From PNNG01 sp046291695 (GTDB lineage: Bacteria > Bacteroidota > Bacteroidia > UBA7662), in the NCBI GenBank assembly GCA_046291695.1, contig JBKBSO010000012.1:60725-124724 (forward strand): 64,000 nucleotides of DNA. The letters run 5' to 3'. Positions 1 to 10,001 of this stretch are shown here, one piece after another (position 1 is the stretch's first letter; every line of letters begins with the position of its first letter). The translations under genes were made by a program, and so were the position numbers. The notes beneath the pieces are model-generated. The model was not told the DNA's origin. It searched no databases and was given only the letters and a program-made list of their open reading frames with translations.

Positions 1-2346
1 AACGTTTACATCAATTTGGGAAAAAGCGCGACCTACAAACTCATAGGCACCAATATCAGGAGTACTTACGCTACGAGGGTTACCCAATAAATCAGAAGCA
101 ACATAAGAAATTGGAGTCCCTAAATTATCAAATGCTATATTGGTTGGTATCAATACCGTCGGCGCTACGAAGATAGGATCTAAACTTACCGAGTTAAGGT
201 CTTTGCTGGTAGCGGCTTGCCAATCTGACAAAGTTGCAAATTCTGTGATAGGTGAGTTTATCCTGACAAGATTAGGAGGAGTAGTACCACCCAGCCGGTA
301 GTTGTTGTGATTTATAAGCGTTACATCGGCATTGTGCTGAATACTAAAACGAATCAGCCGGAAATTTGCTGGCAGGTTACCAGAAACGGGGTTGACTTCA
401 AAATGGTTGTTTAGCACAACAATGGTATCCCAGGCAGGTGTAGCCGCTGTTCCACCCGTCAACCACAACGCTGCCTGAATGGTAGACGTAGCTGTGGTGT
501 TGATTTCGTATTTAACGGTGTTGTTTACAATTTCTACGGCATCACGTGGGTTGGTAATTAAGGTTGCTGAAAAGGAAGCCGTGACGTGGAACGGGTTAAC
601 AACTAAAACCGTTGAAGTAAGTGAGCTAGCTTGGAATCCATTAATGACGTTATTGAATACGCGGTTATGGAAAGTTGCCGGAACGTTGATGTCGTTATTC
701 AAATTGTTGAAAAGCATCCCGGAGCCACTCATTGCGCCATGGATATTGTTTTCAGAAATTTGCATCCCATATATGTTGGATGCCCAAATGCCAGCACCAG
801 CCGTTGATATTCCTACGAAATGTGAGATGTTGTTATTGCTCAAAAGAACATTGCTCTGATTGAGCGCGTAAATTGCGCGATAGACATAATTGGCAAAGGT
901 GTTACCAATGGCTTGGTTTAAATCACCAACATTACCATCAAACCAAACACCATAATAAAAACCCGAAAAACTATTATTGCTAATCAAACCATTGCTGCCA
1001 CGATAAATGATACCATTGTTAAAGGTAGAGTTGGCCAAGGTTTGGTCTTCAAACACACAACCGATTACTTCCCCATTGGCCGCGCTATTTGCAAATACTA
1101 CCGCCGCTTGTCCAGCCACAGTGGTAGGTAAGGTTTTGCGGAAAGTAAGGTTATTGAATAAAATACGCGTATCGGAAGTAATATTCACGTGTGAGCGACT
1201 AGAACCTAATGCGGTGTCTTGTAACAAAATCACATCCGAAGCCAATCCGGTTTGGCTATTAAAAGTCACTGTAAAGCCAGAACCACCAGGTATGTTTCCA
1301 ATGTCATAAGCACCATGATAAGTACCGGGATTGATATTGAAAGTTACTGGCCCTATAATGCCGCACGTGGTCAGGGCGTTAATCGCTTCTTGTATATTAT
1401 TATAATCGGCCGCAAGTCCACCAATGGTAAAAGTACCTGTTATTCCTGTACACACATTTAACGTAATCGTATCATTTCCTGAATTCACATCGGCACCTAA
1501 ACCATTGGCATTTGTTGCCCATACTTTTAGCGAATAACTACCCGGTGTAGGAATATTAACAGGTGTTGCAAAGGTATAATCGTAGGTTTGACCTGGAGAT
1601 AACGGAGAAGGCAAACTGTAACCTAGAACGTTAACCGGAGCATTATTGTCAAGCTGATAACCCCAATCAATGGATGAAATCGGATCTAATGCGGCGTTTT
1701 GAACTCGTGCAGTAACGGTATTTGGACCAACCGAAAGGGTGTTCGGAGAAACAACAGCGGCTAAACGGGCATCACGACCTGAGGCTGGACGATATGAAAC
1801 ACCTCCATTAAACTGACGAGGGTGAAAAGCAGGTGCTGGTATTGCACCTCCGTAACCCACATTTGGCCCTGTTCTAATGGTAACAAAACCATCTGTGAAC
1901 ACGTCTTGATTTGTTGCTGTGTGCGAAGTATATGCCACATTGGCACCTGATGCAAATCCAACAAAAAAACCAAAATGGTCACCTGCATTCATGAGTAATC
2001 CACCTGGTATCACCACAGGTGTAAATATGAACGGACCGGACGTGATAGTCTGACCAGGAGTAACCGATGCGGAAACCAATTGAGACCATGCTGGTGCTAC
2101 AATATTGGGTGGCCCAGTGATAGCTGAAGTGGTGTACCACAATTCAATGGTGGCCGCAGCTGAGCCATACGCTGCCACATAAATAGTGTCGACAAACACC
2201 GAGGAAGTAGCCTCAATGTTGAAGGTTACACCATTTGATCCATTGCCCCCATTAAGAGGAGGCGACGTAAACACAGATAATTGTGCTGATGATTGTGAAA
2301 TCATCATAACAGCAAATAGCAGGGTGCTTAAAATGATTTTTTTCAT
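1..2346 (-). CDS. Giant secreted adhesin-like protein A (partial, C-terminus off the left edge)
   Basis: The reading frame is open on the minus strand from the ATG at 2346 to the window edge (782 codons). It starts with a lysine-led hydrophobic signal peptide ending in SSAQ. The visible part has an N-terminal beta-rich region with the motif GPNVGYGG also found in protein B, then a right-handed beta-helix region rich in Asn/Asn-Asn turns, then LLGNPRS..TPDIGAYEF, the segment that closes the beta-helix in the two neighbouring giant proteins. The domain order matches the neighbours, so a C-terminal type IX sorting domain is expected beyond the edge (inference). The start directly follows the leader AAACTAAACCTGTT shared with proteins B and C. 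It is probably exported and surface-bound or released; substrate or partner unknown. A possible promoter box TAATTTTG lies at 2704-2697 on the same strand. Confidence 0.85.
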   Translation of the reverse strand, partial: MKKIILSTLLFAVMMISQSSAQLSVFTSPPLNGGNGSNGVTFNIEATSSVFVDTIYVAAYGSAAATIELWYTTSAITGPPNIVAPAWSQLVSASVTPGQTITSGPFIFTPVVIPGGLLMNAGDHFGFFVGFASGANVAYTSHTATNQDVFTDGFVTIRTGPNVGYGGAIPAPAFHPRQFNGGVSYRPASGRDARLAAVVSPNTLSVGPNTVTARVQNAALDPISSIDWGYQLDNNAPVNVLGYSLPSPLSPGQTYDYTFATPVNIPTPGSYSLKVWATNANGLGADVNSGNDTITLNVCTGITGTFTIGGLAADYNNIQEAINALTTCGIIGPVTFNINPGTYHGAYDIGNIPGGSGFTVTFNSQTGLASDVILLQDTALGSSRSHVNITSDTRILFNNLTFRKTLPTTVAGQAAVVFANSAANGEVIGCVFEDQTLANSTFNNGIIYRGSNGLISNNSFSGFYYGVWFDGNVGDLNQAIGNTFANYVYRAIYALNQSNVLLSNNNISHFVGISTAGAGIWASNIYGMQISENNIHGAMSGSGMLFNNLNNDINVPATFHNRVFNNVINGFQASSLTSTVLVVNPFHVTASFSATLITNPRDAVEIVNNTVKYEINTTATSTIQAALWLTGGTAATPAWDTIVVLNNHFEVNPVSGNLPANFRLIRFSIQHNADVTLINHNNYRLGGTTPPNLVRINSPITEFATLSDWQAATSKDLNSVSLDPIFVAPTVLIPTNIAFDNLGTPISYVASDLLGNPRSVSTPDIGAYEFVGRAFSQIDVNV

Positions 2347-2401
2347 AACAGGTTTAGTTTAAACTCGGAAGCCGTTTCAAGCTCCCGGGCATATGATTGG
2401 T
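2347..2401 (-). repeat. Intergenic leader module, copy 1 (55 bp, with imperfect hairpin)
   Basis: This spacer is exactly 55 bp, the same length as the one at 9947-10001, and differs from it at only a handful of positions. It holds an inverted repeat (GGGAGC...GCTTCC) whose loop contains GAAA, then AAACTAAACCTGTT directly before the ATG. It lies between the stop codon of a gene remnant (2402) and the start of protein A. The hairpin is less perfect than in copy 2. Confidence 0.7.
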
Positions 2402-2488
2402 TTATCGGATTACTTGTAATTTCAATTGCTTCATCTGCATTTCGCCAGCAGCTTTATATTGCACATGAATCGTATAACCCCATGCTTC
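2402..2488 (-). pseudogene. Remnant of a type IX sorting domain tail
   Basis: In frame and ending in TAA at 2404-2402, the minus strand encodes a tail that ends MQMKQLKLQVIR, identical to the last 12 residues of protein C (10002-18533). Similarity extends back about 28 residues (AWG..Y....YKAAGE). Upstream of that the frame stays open to about 2614 but no longer resembles a sorting domain, and there is no room for a full gene. This is the last piece of a deleted giant paralogue that once preceded protein A, just as protein C precedes protein B. Confidence 0.75.
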
Positions 2489-2801
2489 ATATCCAAAAAA
2501 ACCTGGATATGTTACTCTGCTAAGGTAAGTCTTTTCACTAGGAATACTGCTCGTGTCAGGTCTTGTCATTCTGCGTTTTTCATAAGTGATTGGCCACGCT
2601 CTGGCAATCTGTTTCTACAAGATCGTTATCCAAAAATTTCAAACATCTCAAAACACACAGCCTAGAATCAAAATAAATTGATTATTTCATTATTGCCAAA
2701 ATTAAAGACATTATTGCGCCAAAAATCAACATTGCAAAGCCAAAAGATAGAGGTGATCTACTTTTAAGCAGCCATTTAGCTGACAAATGCATTCTGATTC
2801 C
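2489..2801. other. Intergenic stretch without recognisable gene
   Basis: About 310 bp between the sorting-domain remnant and the terminator of protein B. The short ORFs here have no recognisable content. The only candidate signal is a minus-strand TAATTTTG box at 2704-2697 with a TTG 22 nt upstream, which could drive transcription towards protein A. Confidence 0.4.
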
Positions 2802-2831
2802 AAAAAAAGCCGGCTATGAGAATAGCCGGCC
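2802..2831 (-). terminator. Rho-independent terminator of protein B
   Basis: A perfect 9-bp stem (GCCGGCTAT / ATAGCCGGC, 2809-2817 and 2822-2830) with a 4-nt loop is followed on the minus strand by seven T (plus-strand A run 2808-2802). It lies 27 bp past the stop codon of the 2858-9946 gene. Confidence 0.9.
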
Positions 2832-2857
2832 TTTTATAGAAATCTGTTGTTGATCGC

Positions 2858-5800
2858 TTACTTCACCACCTGCAACTTCAGCAACTGCTGGGCAATGTCG
2901 CCTTCGTGGTTGTAGATGAGCGTTACATGGTAGGTGCCTGCCGATAGCTTCTCGGCTTCCAACTGCAGCTGGTGTACCCCGGCTTCGGTTGGGCGTTCGG
3001 TTTGCTGATACACCAACTTACCCAAGGCGTCGGTAACCCGAATGGTTACTTTGCCCGATGCTGGCAAGCTGTATTCTACCCAGGCCAAATCGCGTGCAGG
3101 GTTCGGATATACGCGGCTGCTGAAGTTGGTTACTTCCGATGAACGCAACACCGGCATACGCAGGCCCGTCATCGGATATACCTCCGCCAGGCCATTTGCC
3201 GCTTCACTCATCTCGCCAATCGCAATATCACCTTCGAAGCCGCCATCGGCACGCATTTCGAGTTCAAACAGCAGGTCGCCCGCCTGCAGGTTCACACTGC
3301 TGGTGCTGAACCAACCAATGCGCAGCTCGTTGCCTTCTTGCTTGAATTCAAAGAAGCCGGTGCTCAACTTAATCGCGCGTACGTGTTCTACCGCTACACC
3401 CTGTGGCAGCGTGAATACCGCCGACAAAGCTCCCATATCGCGGTTGCGGTCAATCGAAACCGGTATCACCTTGCTTTCGCTGCCCAACTGCTCAAAGCCC
3501 TGCCATTCGATGGCCAGCTTAGGTGCTATTCTGCTGCCATTTGGCGTGTAAGACGCATTCACATCGCCATAGCAAAGTCCGAATACATCTTCGTTCTGCT
3601 GACCAAAGCCTGCCATGCCAATGCTTGTAGCCTCAAACAACCAGTCGCCTGATGGGAAACTGTTGTCTAAGCCTACAAATCGACGGGCTACCAAAAGCGC
3701 ATCCGTTGAATTCACCGTACTGCTCACATTCACATCTGCAGCCATCAACTTAATGCCACTCAATGGCAAGCTGCCAATGAAGTAGTTGCCAATAGCCAAG
3801 GCATCGGTAGCGTTTACACCGCCCCAGGCCTTGTTGGTCGTGGCCGACAAGCTGTAGTTGCCATTCGGAACACCCACAAAATTGAAGGCACCATTGGCAT
3901 CGGTAGCAGCCGAAGCGGCTATCTGACCCGTCATATCGTCAATCAAAATGGCGGTGCTGTTGCTCATTGGCGTGCTGTTCGTATTAGCATAGCGTACCAC
4001 ACCGCTCAATTGGTTATTAGGCATGGTCACATTTACAGTTACCGTGTCTTCTGCCATACAGCCGTTGTAGAAAGCCGTAGCCTTATAAGTCGTTGTTACA
4101 TTTGGTGCCACTACAATGCTGGAACCCGTGCCTACAATAGCGCCTCCGCTTGTGCCAAGTTGCATATTCGGACGCAAAAAGGCAAAGTTCGTCGTAGCGG
4201 TGCTTCCGCATACTCCCGAAGCATCTGCACGATAAAAAATGGTGCTTGGATAAGGCGTTTGAGTCTGTCGAACCGCTGCATTACCCGTCCAACCGGAATT
4301 GTTAAAGCAAACCTCAACCACCAAATTATCAACCCCATTCCATTGGAAAGGCGTTTGGAACTGGTGTACATTCCATCCGGCAACCTCTGTATAACTTACT
4401 TCGCTATAAACCGTGCTTAAGCCTGTTTCCCAGGCCACCATTTCCCATTCGGTAGTATGACCCATTTTGATGGTAAAGTCGTTTAAGCCAACGCCATTCA
4501 CCTGGGCAACATCAAATGCCAAAGAACTGATTAATCCAGCACTTAATCCTTGTGCCGCTAACTCTGGTGCAGGTATCAACATCTGGTGACGTGCTCCCCA
4601 ATAGTAATTGCCATAAGGATCAGGGTAAGCATTGTTCGTATTTACGTGAGTCCCTGTGCCAATGGTGGCTGTCATCGGAGCGCTAGCACCAACTTCGGTC
4701 CAAAAAATATCTGCTCCGGTGTAACTCAATGCGCCGTTGAACATACGCGGATGGAAGGTAGGATTTGGCGCCGCACCACCATAGCCAATATTGGGGCCTG
4801 TAGATATGCTAATGACACCATCCGAAAACACATCTTGTACTCCGGCAGAATGTGTAGTGTAAGCCACGTTAGCGCCAAAAGCTTGAATATATACACCAAC
4901 CTCTTGCCCGGCCGCCAACTGTAATCCTCCAGGTATCGCCAAAGCTGTTAATGGTAAACCAGCAACTGTGCTTGTGTTTTGGATAATAAAGGCAGCAGAA
5001 TCTATAATCTTCACCCAACCCGTAGCAGCACTTATGGTCGGAGGTCCATTAATTGCTTGCTGGTTTACCCAAACATTCACCGCTCCCACATTACCAATTG
5101 CACCATAAAGATGAGCATAAATGCTATCTATGTTTACAGCACTCATGGCTGCCAAGTTAAAGCTTACTCCAACCTGGCCATTACCGCCTATACGTGTCGA
5201 TTCAAGATAACCCGACATTCCCGCGTTGGTTGTGGCTGTTAATACAGTACTATCGCCGTTGTTGATAAACACATCCGGGCCAGCATCAACCGTCAATACC
5301 AAATCCATATAGGCGCCAAGGCTCACCAACAAGGTATCGCCCAGGCTGTCTGTAGCCATTAAGTAAAGCTCAACCTGGTCGCCCGAGTTAAAGGCCGGCA
5401 CTACGCCTGCCCAGGTTCCCGACATATTAGTGCCGCTGCTCAAACTCATAGCCACGCCAGCTTGCACAATGCCATTTACTTCAGGAATGGCCATAACTTG
5501 CGTGATGGCTGAACTACTCGTAAGCGTAGCCGTAACATTCCGACTTACCGGATTACACTGTCCATCAGCCGGATCAAAGCCAGCAAGTATGAGGTTAATT
5601 CCCGACTGAAGCGATCCAATAAATACATTATCAACATCAAAAAAGCAATCAATACCGCTTTGCTGTCGGAAGGTAACCCTTACTTCAACATCCAAACCAG
5701 CAAAGGCCGCCAAACTCGTCGAATAGGTGGCAAACTCGTTGGAAGTTACATGCTCTGTCTGAGAAATATAGTCTAAAAGCGTATAGGTTTGTCCGCAATT

Positions 5801-8800
5801 GGTGGTTACCTCTATTTTGATAGTATCTGTAGCACCTAAAGTGGTTGCCACACCCGGCCAGCTCCAGCTCGACCAGTTTGTGATCTTATAATCAAAGCCA
5901 AACTCGGTATCTGTACCTATTGCTGATGTTTTAGCCGTGGTAAACTGACCAAATATCGTGCTATATACATTTCTTCTAAAACCCGGAGTTTGTGCAACAC
6001 CTACATTTGGGCTTACAAAGCCCTGATTAAGCACTACTTTATACGGACTGCTATCAAAGCCTTCTACAAATGGGGCCGTAGCCGTAATGGGGTTGCTCAC
6101 GCTAACCTGGGCATTTACTCCCAAGCCCACACAAACTTCACTCACAACCCATTCAAAGAAATAATAAACCCGATTAAGGTTACCGGGGCTATTTGCACCC
6201 AACCAAGCACTGTCTATTGACATTACTCCAGGGCTAACATATGGGAAAACAGCACCGCCTGTAGAACGCCACAAGTTACCTGAACTAAAGGTCGCATTCA
6301 TATAATAGCTTCCCGGAGCAACGTACATGCCTACGGCAACTTGGTTGTCACCTGCGGCAGTAACATTGTAAGGGGCTGTTTGAAGCACCTGAGCCGTTGA
6401 ATCCAAGGTTGGGTTTCCTGACCAAATTTGAATGGTTCCACTTGCAGGACCATCCGAACGCAAGGTTACCGAATCGAGTCGGAAATGCGTAATAGCGGTG
6501 AAGTACATCCCGTTGTTGAAATTAGCAAAACCACCGGTTTGAATGCTTGTCGGTGGGCCTACATTTACTCCTGCGCCGGCCGTTTGAGCATCTTGTGCAG
6601 TATAGGTTGCATTTGAAGTAGTTAAAGGTGCTACAAATTGATTGCCACTTCCACGAACATATCCTGCATTGTCTTTCCAAATAATTTCGGTATTTGCACT
6701 ACCAGAAGTTCCAGAAAGTATTGCCGGATCTGTTACGCATATTACACCATTACTTACCGTTGGAATAGAAGTAACCAAACATCCTACAGCCGTTATGGTG
6801 TCCATATTGACCATAAAGTCCTGGGTCTCTCCATAGGTAAAGGTGCCACAAGGCGAATTAACGGTTGCACTTCCTCCTTCGCGCAACACAACACGCATGC
6901 GCACGGGGCCCAAATGCTGTACGTTAGATGGGATATTTGCCACAACAACTAAAGGTGTTCCTGCAACTGCAGGGCCGCTAGCCACCAATTCAGTAGCAGG
7001 ATCAAACACCATATCATTATTAAAGTCGATGTAAACAGTAGCAAATGAAGAAAAATTGCTGCCACAACTTCCATATTGAACAGCTATTGGTGCAGGGTTT
7101 CCATATTGTAATTGGAAAGGAGGCAGGTTGGTATAGTCGGTATACGTGCCGCAATTGCCAGCCCCAACAGGCGAAACAACCGAATCGTTACCTACTACCA
7201 CCATGCCAATCTTGCTGTCGAATGTAATGGTAGCACCTGAACCACAATAGTTCAGTTCAACGTTCACCGGGCCAACCCAGGCGCTATTCAAGCCTACGCT
7301 GCTGTCGCAAATGGCGCGCACATAAAAGCTGTAGGTTTGACCAAAAGTCAACCCGCTGATTACCGTAGACGGATTTCCACTCACCGCCACCACACTTCCT
7401 GTTCCTTGCGCAAATCCCACACTACCATATTCCACTTCCCAATCGTTTTCTGTGCCATTGGCCAACCACGATAAAGCAATCGCTGAAGCTCCAGAAGAAC
7501 CCCCAGAAATACCCGAAGGCACAAAACAAATGGTCGCTGCAGCAACAAACTCTACCGCACCCGCATCAGGCGTTGTTGCTGAACGAGGATTTCCTAACAA
7601 ATCGGCTAGTATGCCCACCGGGACCCCAATATCATCAACCATGGCCGATTGTGGGGTTACATCGCCTGCTCCTGCATTTACAAAGGCAGGGCTGGCACTA
7701 ACGCTGTTCATATCAAAACTATTACCGTGGCTTTGCCAATCAGCCAGTGTCACATAATTCGTCGTGCCTAAACGGGCCGTTACTTTGGTTCCGCCTGCAC
7801 TTTGATCCCAGAAAACATTGTTGTTTGAAATTGGCGTGGCTGTTGCACTCGACGACCAGATGTGATAATGCGGGCCTGTGGAGCCATTGTCGATGTAAAA
7901 AATGTTGTTCCGCAACTCTACATTGGTATAAGCAGAGGTTGTATAGTAATTCGCAATACTACTGCTTCCGGTATGCGCTGTATGGTCAAGAATAACCGTA
8001 TTATGATATATGCGGTGGTGATCACTTGCGCCAACAAAATAAATACCATAGGTGATCCCGCTGCTGTTAATATTGTATATCGCATTGTTGCTGATCGTAA
8101 GCGGGCTCGTGCTCGATCCGACGGCACCAGAGCCGTAAATAGGAAAGGCAGAGGTCGTTGTTACGCTCGCTGTGGAGTTGTCGTGAATGCGATTAGCATT
8201 TAAAACCGTACCAGTAACATCCCCAAATAATGCAATACCATAAAAGGTGCTTAGCGTTGTTCTGCTTGCCCGCGAAATGTCATTGCCTGAATAGGAGCTG
8301 TTATTGGTGCCCCTTGCATAAATGCCGTACAAATAAAAGTTTTCAAAAACATTGTTTTCAATGATGCAGCTTTCGGCAAATGGTGCGGTCGACGGGCCAC
8401 TGATCGATAAACCATAATAACCCCCAACAAAATGCGAATTGGTAATGGTTAGGTTACTTGCCGGCGTGCCCAATGTTGTTGCTGAGGTATTGCTATTGCT
8501 GGCCACAAAAGCTGAATAATTTAGACTCGTGAGATTTGTCGCAGATTCAAACGTACAATTCGTAAAAGTGTTAAAGTCTGCATTATTCGCAAGATGAACC
8601 GACCAGCCAAATTCTGACGTTGTTGTGCCAAGACTCTTAAAATGTACATTATTAAACGTCCAGTACTTAGCGCCATTCAACCGCAACGTATGTCTGTCGT
8701 TTGTATTGGTAGCCAAAAACTCTATCGTATTGCCGTTTCCGTTGAAGGTAATGGTATTGGTTGAGCTTGCTCCTGCAATATCACCAATAGTGAGTTGCTC

Positions 8801-9946
8801 TATATAGGGGCCTGAGGCTGCAGCCAAATCAATGGTTAATGGTCCCGAAATACCTACACAATTTAATTCACTTACTAGTGCAGATAAAGAATGGAAGTTC
8901 GTGGCAGAAATTGGATTCGCGGGATTTACGGTTACCACGCCTGCTAAGGCATTCGTATTTAAATCAACCCTAACTGGTGTTGAAGGCACCGAGCTACTTC
9001 CGCAGGTTACCATACAACGGTAATAAATGGTTGACAAAAATTGCGTGAGTGTTAAGGTTGAATTGGTAGCACCCGAAACATCGCCCCAGGCCGTGCTGTC
9101 AAGCGACGACTGCCACTGATACGTCAGACCTGTACCTATAGAGTTGCCGCTTAATGACAAAGTGAAATTCTGCAACGCACAAATCGAACTTGCTGTGGTT
9201 TGCGTTGTTCCTGCCGTTGGAGGCTCAACACAAGCTGATGCCGGAATATGTGTGATCTTCAGTTGCGCCCTAACGGTACGATTTGCATTAAGTGAAGTAG
9301 CCGGTGTGGCTCCAGCATAACCTAAGGTGTTTTCCACATCCTTGTACCAAGCCAAATTACCCGTGCTTACGCCGGTACCAGCTGCCGACATATTCCAATT
9401 GGTGGTAATTTCCAATGAGCCTCCCGTATACAAAAAAGGAGCCGAGAAAACAAAGTCCACCCAGCCTGTATCCGCAGGCAATGCCTGGTTAGTGACACTG
9501 TAAACCAAGGTCGCCCCTGCAATAAGCGTGCTGAAATCTTGAGAAGCAGCGGGCACAGACCCAGCTGTCGAGTTTTTCAAGTGAATATCAAACAATATCG
9601 GCATTGTAGGGCTGCTAATGGCAGAAGTGTTGGCTTTTCGCCAAGATAATCGCTCAATCAGCACCCCTGGTGTAACACCTGCTGCCTGTAACTCAGCGGC
9701 CGTATATACATAATGATACATGGAATAAAAAAAGGAACTGGTTCCACCTGTGTTGTAAATGGGCCCTCCATCAGAAGTGGCGCCATTTGATGTATTGGCG
9801 GAGTTCGAACCCGAGCCGATGATAGACTCCGTTTGGCTTAAAACGCTGCCCGATGTAAATATCAAAAGCACCATGGCCAGCACAAAGCTTTTCAGCCAAG
9901 TTTGATGAAAACTGTGCAATACCTGTGAACGTAATTTGTTTTTCAT
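2858..9946 (-). CDS. Giant multidomain secreted protein B with dockerin-like and type IX sorting domains (2362 aa)
   Basis: Signal peptide in the first ~38 residues, then an Ig-like segment (~230-330), a right-handed beta-helix (~370-770) closed by LLGNPRSATTPDAGAVEF, a fibronectin-III-like segment, a GEVED domain (~960-1045, with YIDFNNDMVFD and GETQDF), several beta-sandwich segments, a dockerin-like segment (~1985-2110, AWGGVNATDALA and ADVNVSSTVNSTDALLVARR), and a C-terminal type IX sorting domain from ~2280 (VYPNPARD...LQVVK). Such domains send proteins through the Por secretion system to the cell surface or medium. Protein B sits 55 bp behind protein C and is probably co-transcribed, with its own terminator. 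The function is probably adhesion or matrix building (inference); no catalytic motif was seen. The beta-helix is nearly identical to that of protein C. Confidence 0.92.
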   Translation of the reverse strand: MKNKLRSQVLHSFHQTWLKSFVLAMVLLIFTSGSVLSQTESIIGSGSNSANTSNGATSDGGPIYNTGGTSSFFYSMYHYVYTAAELQAAGVTPGVLIERLSWRKANTSAISSPTMPILFDIHLKNSTAGSVPAASQDFSTLIAGATLVYSVTNQALPADTGWVDFVFSAPFLYTGGSLEITTNWNMSAAGTGVSTGNLAWYKDVENTLGYAGATPATSLNANRTVRAQLKITHIPASACVEPPTAGTTQTTASSICALQNFTLSLSGNSIGTGLTYQWQSSLDSTAWGDVSGATNSTLTLTQFLSTIYYRCMVTCGSSSVPSTPVRVDLNTNALAGVVTVNPANPISATNFHSLSALVSELNCVGISGPLTIDLAAASGPYIEQLTIGDIAGASSTNTITFNGNGNTIEFLATNTNDRHTLRLNGAKYWTFNNVHFKSLGTTTSEFGWSVHLANNADFNTFTNCTFESATNLTSLNYSAFVASNSNTSATTLGTPASNLTITNSHFVGGYYGLSISGPSTAPFAESCIIENNVFENFYLYGIYARGTNNSSYSGNDISRASRTTLSTFYGIALFGDVTGTVLNANRIHDNSTASVTTTSAFPIYGSGAVGSSTSPLTISNNAIYNINSSGITYGIYFVGASDHHRIYHNTVILDHTAHTGSSSIANYYTTSAYTNVELRNNIFYIDNGSTGPHYHIWSSSATATPISNNNVFWDQSAGGTKVTARLGTTNYVTLADWQSHGNSFDMNSVSASPAFVNAGAGDVTPQSAMVDDIGVPVGILADLLGNPRSATTPDAGAVEFVAAATICFVPSGISGGSSGASAIALSWLANGTENDWEVEYGSVGFAQGTGSVVAVSGNPSTVISGLTFGQTYSFYVRAICDSSVGLNSAWVGPVNVELNYCGSGATITFDSKIGMVVVGNDSVVSPVGAGNCGTYTDYTNLPPFQLQYGNPAPIAVQYGSCGSNFSSFATVYIDFNNDMVFDPATELVASGPAVAGTPLVVVANIPSNVQHLGPVRMRVVLREGGSATVNSPCGTFTYGETQDFMVNMDTITAVGCLVTSIPTVSNGVICVTDPAILSGTSGSANTEIIWKDNAGYVRGSGNQFVAPLTTSNATYTAQDAQTAGAGVNVGPPTSIQTGGFANFNNGMYFTAITHFRLDSVTLRSDGPASGTIQIWSGNPTLDSTAQVLQTAPYNVTAAGDNQVAVGMYVAPGSYYMNATFSSGNLWRSTGGAVFPYVSPGVMSIDSAWLGANSPGNLNRVYYFFEWVVSEVCVGLGVNAQVSVSNPITATAPFVEGFDSSPYKVVLNQGFVSPNVGVAQTPGFRRNVYSTIFGQFTTAKTSAIGTDTEFGFDYKITNWSSWSWPGVATTLGATDTIKIEVTTNCGQTYTLLDYISQTEHVTSNEFATYSTSLAAFAGLDVEVRVTFRQQSGIDCFFDVDNVFIGSLQSGINLILAGFDPADGQCNPVSRNVTATLTSSSAITQVMAIPEVNGIVQAGVAMSLSSGTNMSGTWAGVVPAFNSGDQVELYLMATDSLGDTLLVSLGAYMDLVLTVDAGPDVFINNGDSTVLTATTNAGMSGYLESTRIGGNGQVGVSFNLAAMSAVNIDSIYAHLYGAIGNVGAVNVWVNQQAINGPPTISAATGWVKIIDSAAFIIQNTSTVAGLPLTALAIPGGLQLAAGQEVGVYIQAFGANVAYTTHSAGVQDVFSDGVISISTGPNIGYGGAAPNPTFHPRMFNGALSYTGADIFWTEVGASAPMTATIGTGTHVNTNNAYPDPYGNYYWGARHQMLIPAPELAAQGLSAGLISSLAFDVAQVNGVGLNDFTIKMGHTTEWEMVAWETGLSTVYSEVSYTEVAGWNVHQFQTPFQWNGVDNLVVEVCFNNSGWTGNAAVRQTQTPYPSTIFYRADASGVCGSTATTNFAFLRPNMQLGTSGGAIVGTGSSIVVAPNVTTTYKATAFYNGCMAEDTVTVNVTMPNNQLSGVVRYANTNSTPMSNSTAILIDDMTGQIAASAATDANGAFNFVGVPNGNYSLSATTNKAWGGVNATDALAIGNYFIGSLPLSGIKLMAADVNVSSTVNSTDALLVARRFVGLDNSFPSGDWLFEATSIGMAGFGQQNEDVFGLCYGDVNASYTPNGSRIAPKLAIEWQGFEQLGSESKVIPVSIDRNRDMGALSAVFTLPQGVAVEHVRAIKLSTGFFEFKQEGNELRIGWFSTSSVNLQAGDLLFELEMRADGGFEGDIAIGEMSEAANGLAEVYPMTGLRMPVLRSSEVTNFSSRVYPNPARDLAWVEYSLPASGKVTIRVTDALGKLVYQQTERPTEAGVHQLQLEAEKLSAGTYHVTLIYNHEGDIAQQLLKLQVVK

Positions 9947-10001
9947 AACTGGTTTAGTTTAAACCCGGAAGCCCTTTCGGGCTCCCGGGAATATGATTGG
10001 T
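9947..10001 (-). repeat. Intergenic leader module, copy 2 (55 bp, GAAA-loop hairpin)
   Basis: This spacer between proteins C and B contains an 11-bp stem on the minus strand (CCCGGGAGCCC / GGGCTTCCGGG, one G-T pair) closed by a GAAA tetraloop at about 9964-9989. It is followed by TTTAAACTAAACCAGTT and the ATG of protein B. There is no long T run, so it looks more like an mRNA-processing, stability or attenuation hairpin than a full terminator. The same module precedes protein A. Confidence 0.75.

Noticed and set aside
9795..9820. GTTCGAACCC, resembling the T arm of a tRNA
   Set aside because: It lies in the coding sequence of protein B and no cloverleaf can be built around it; no tRNA was found anywhere in the window.
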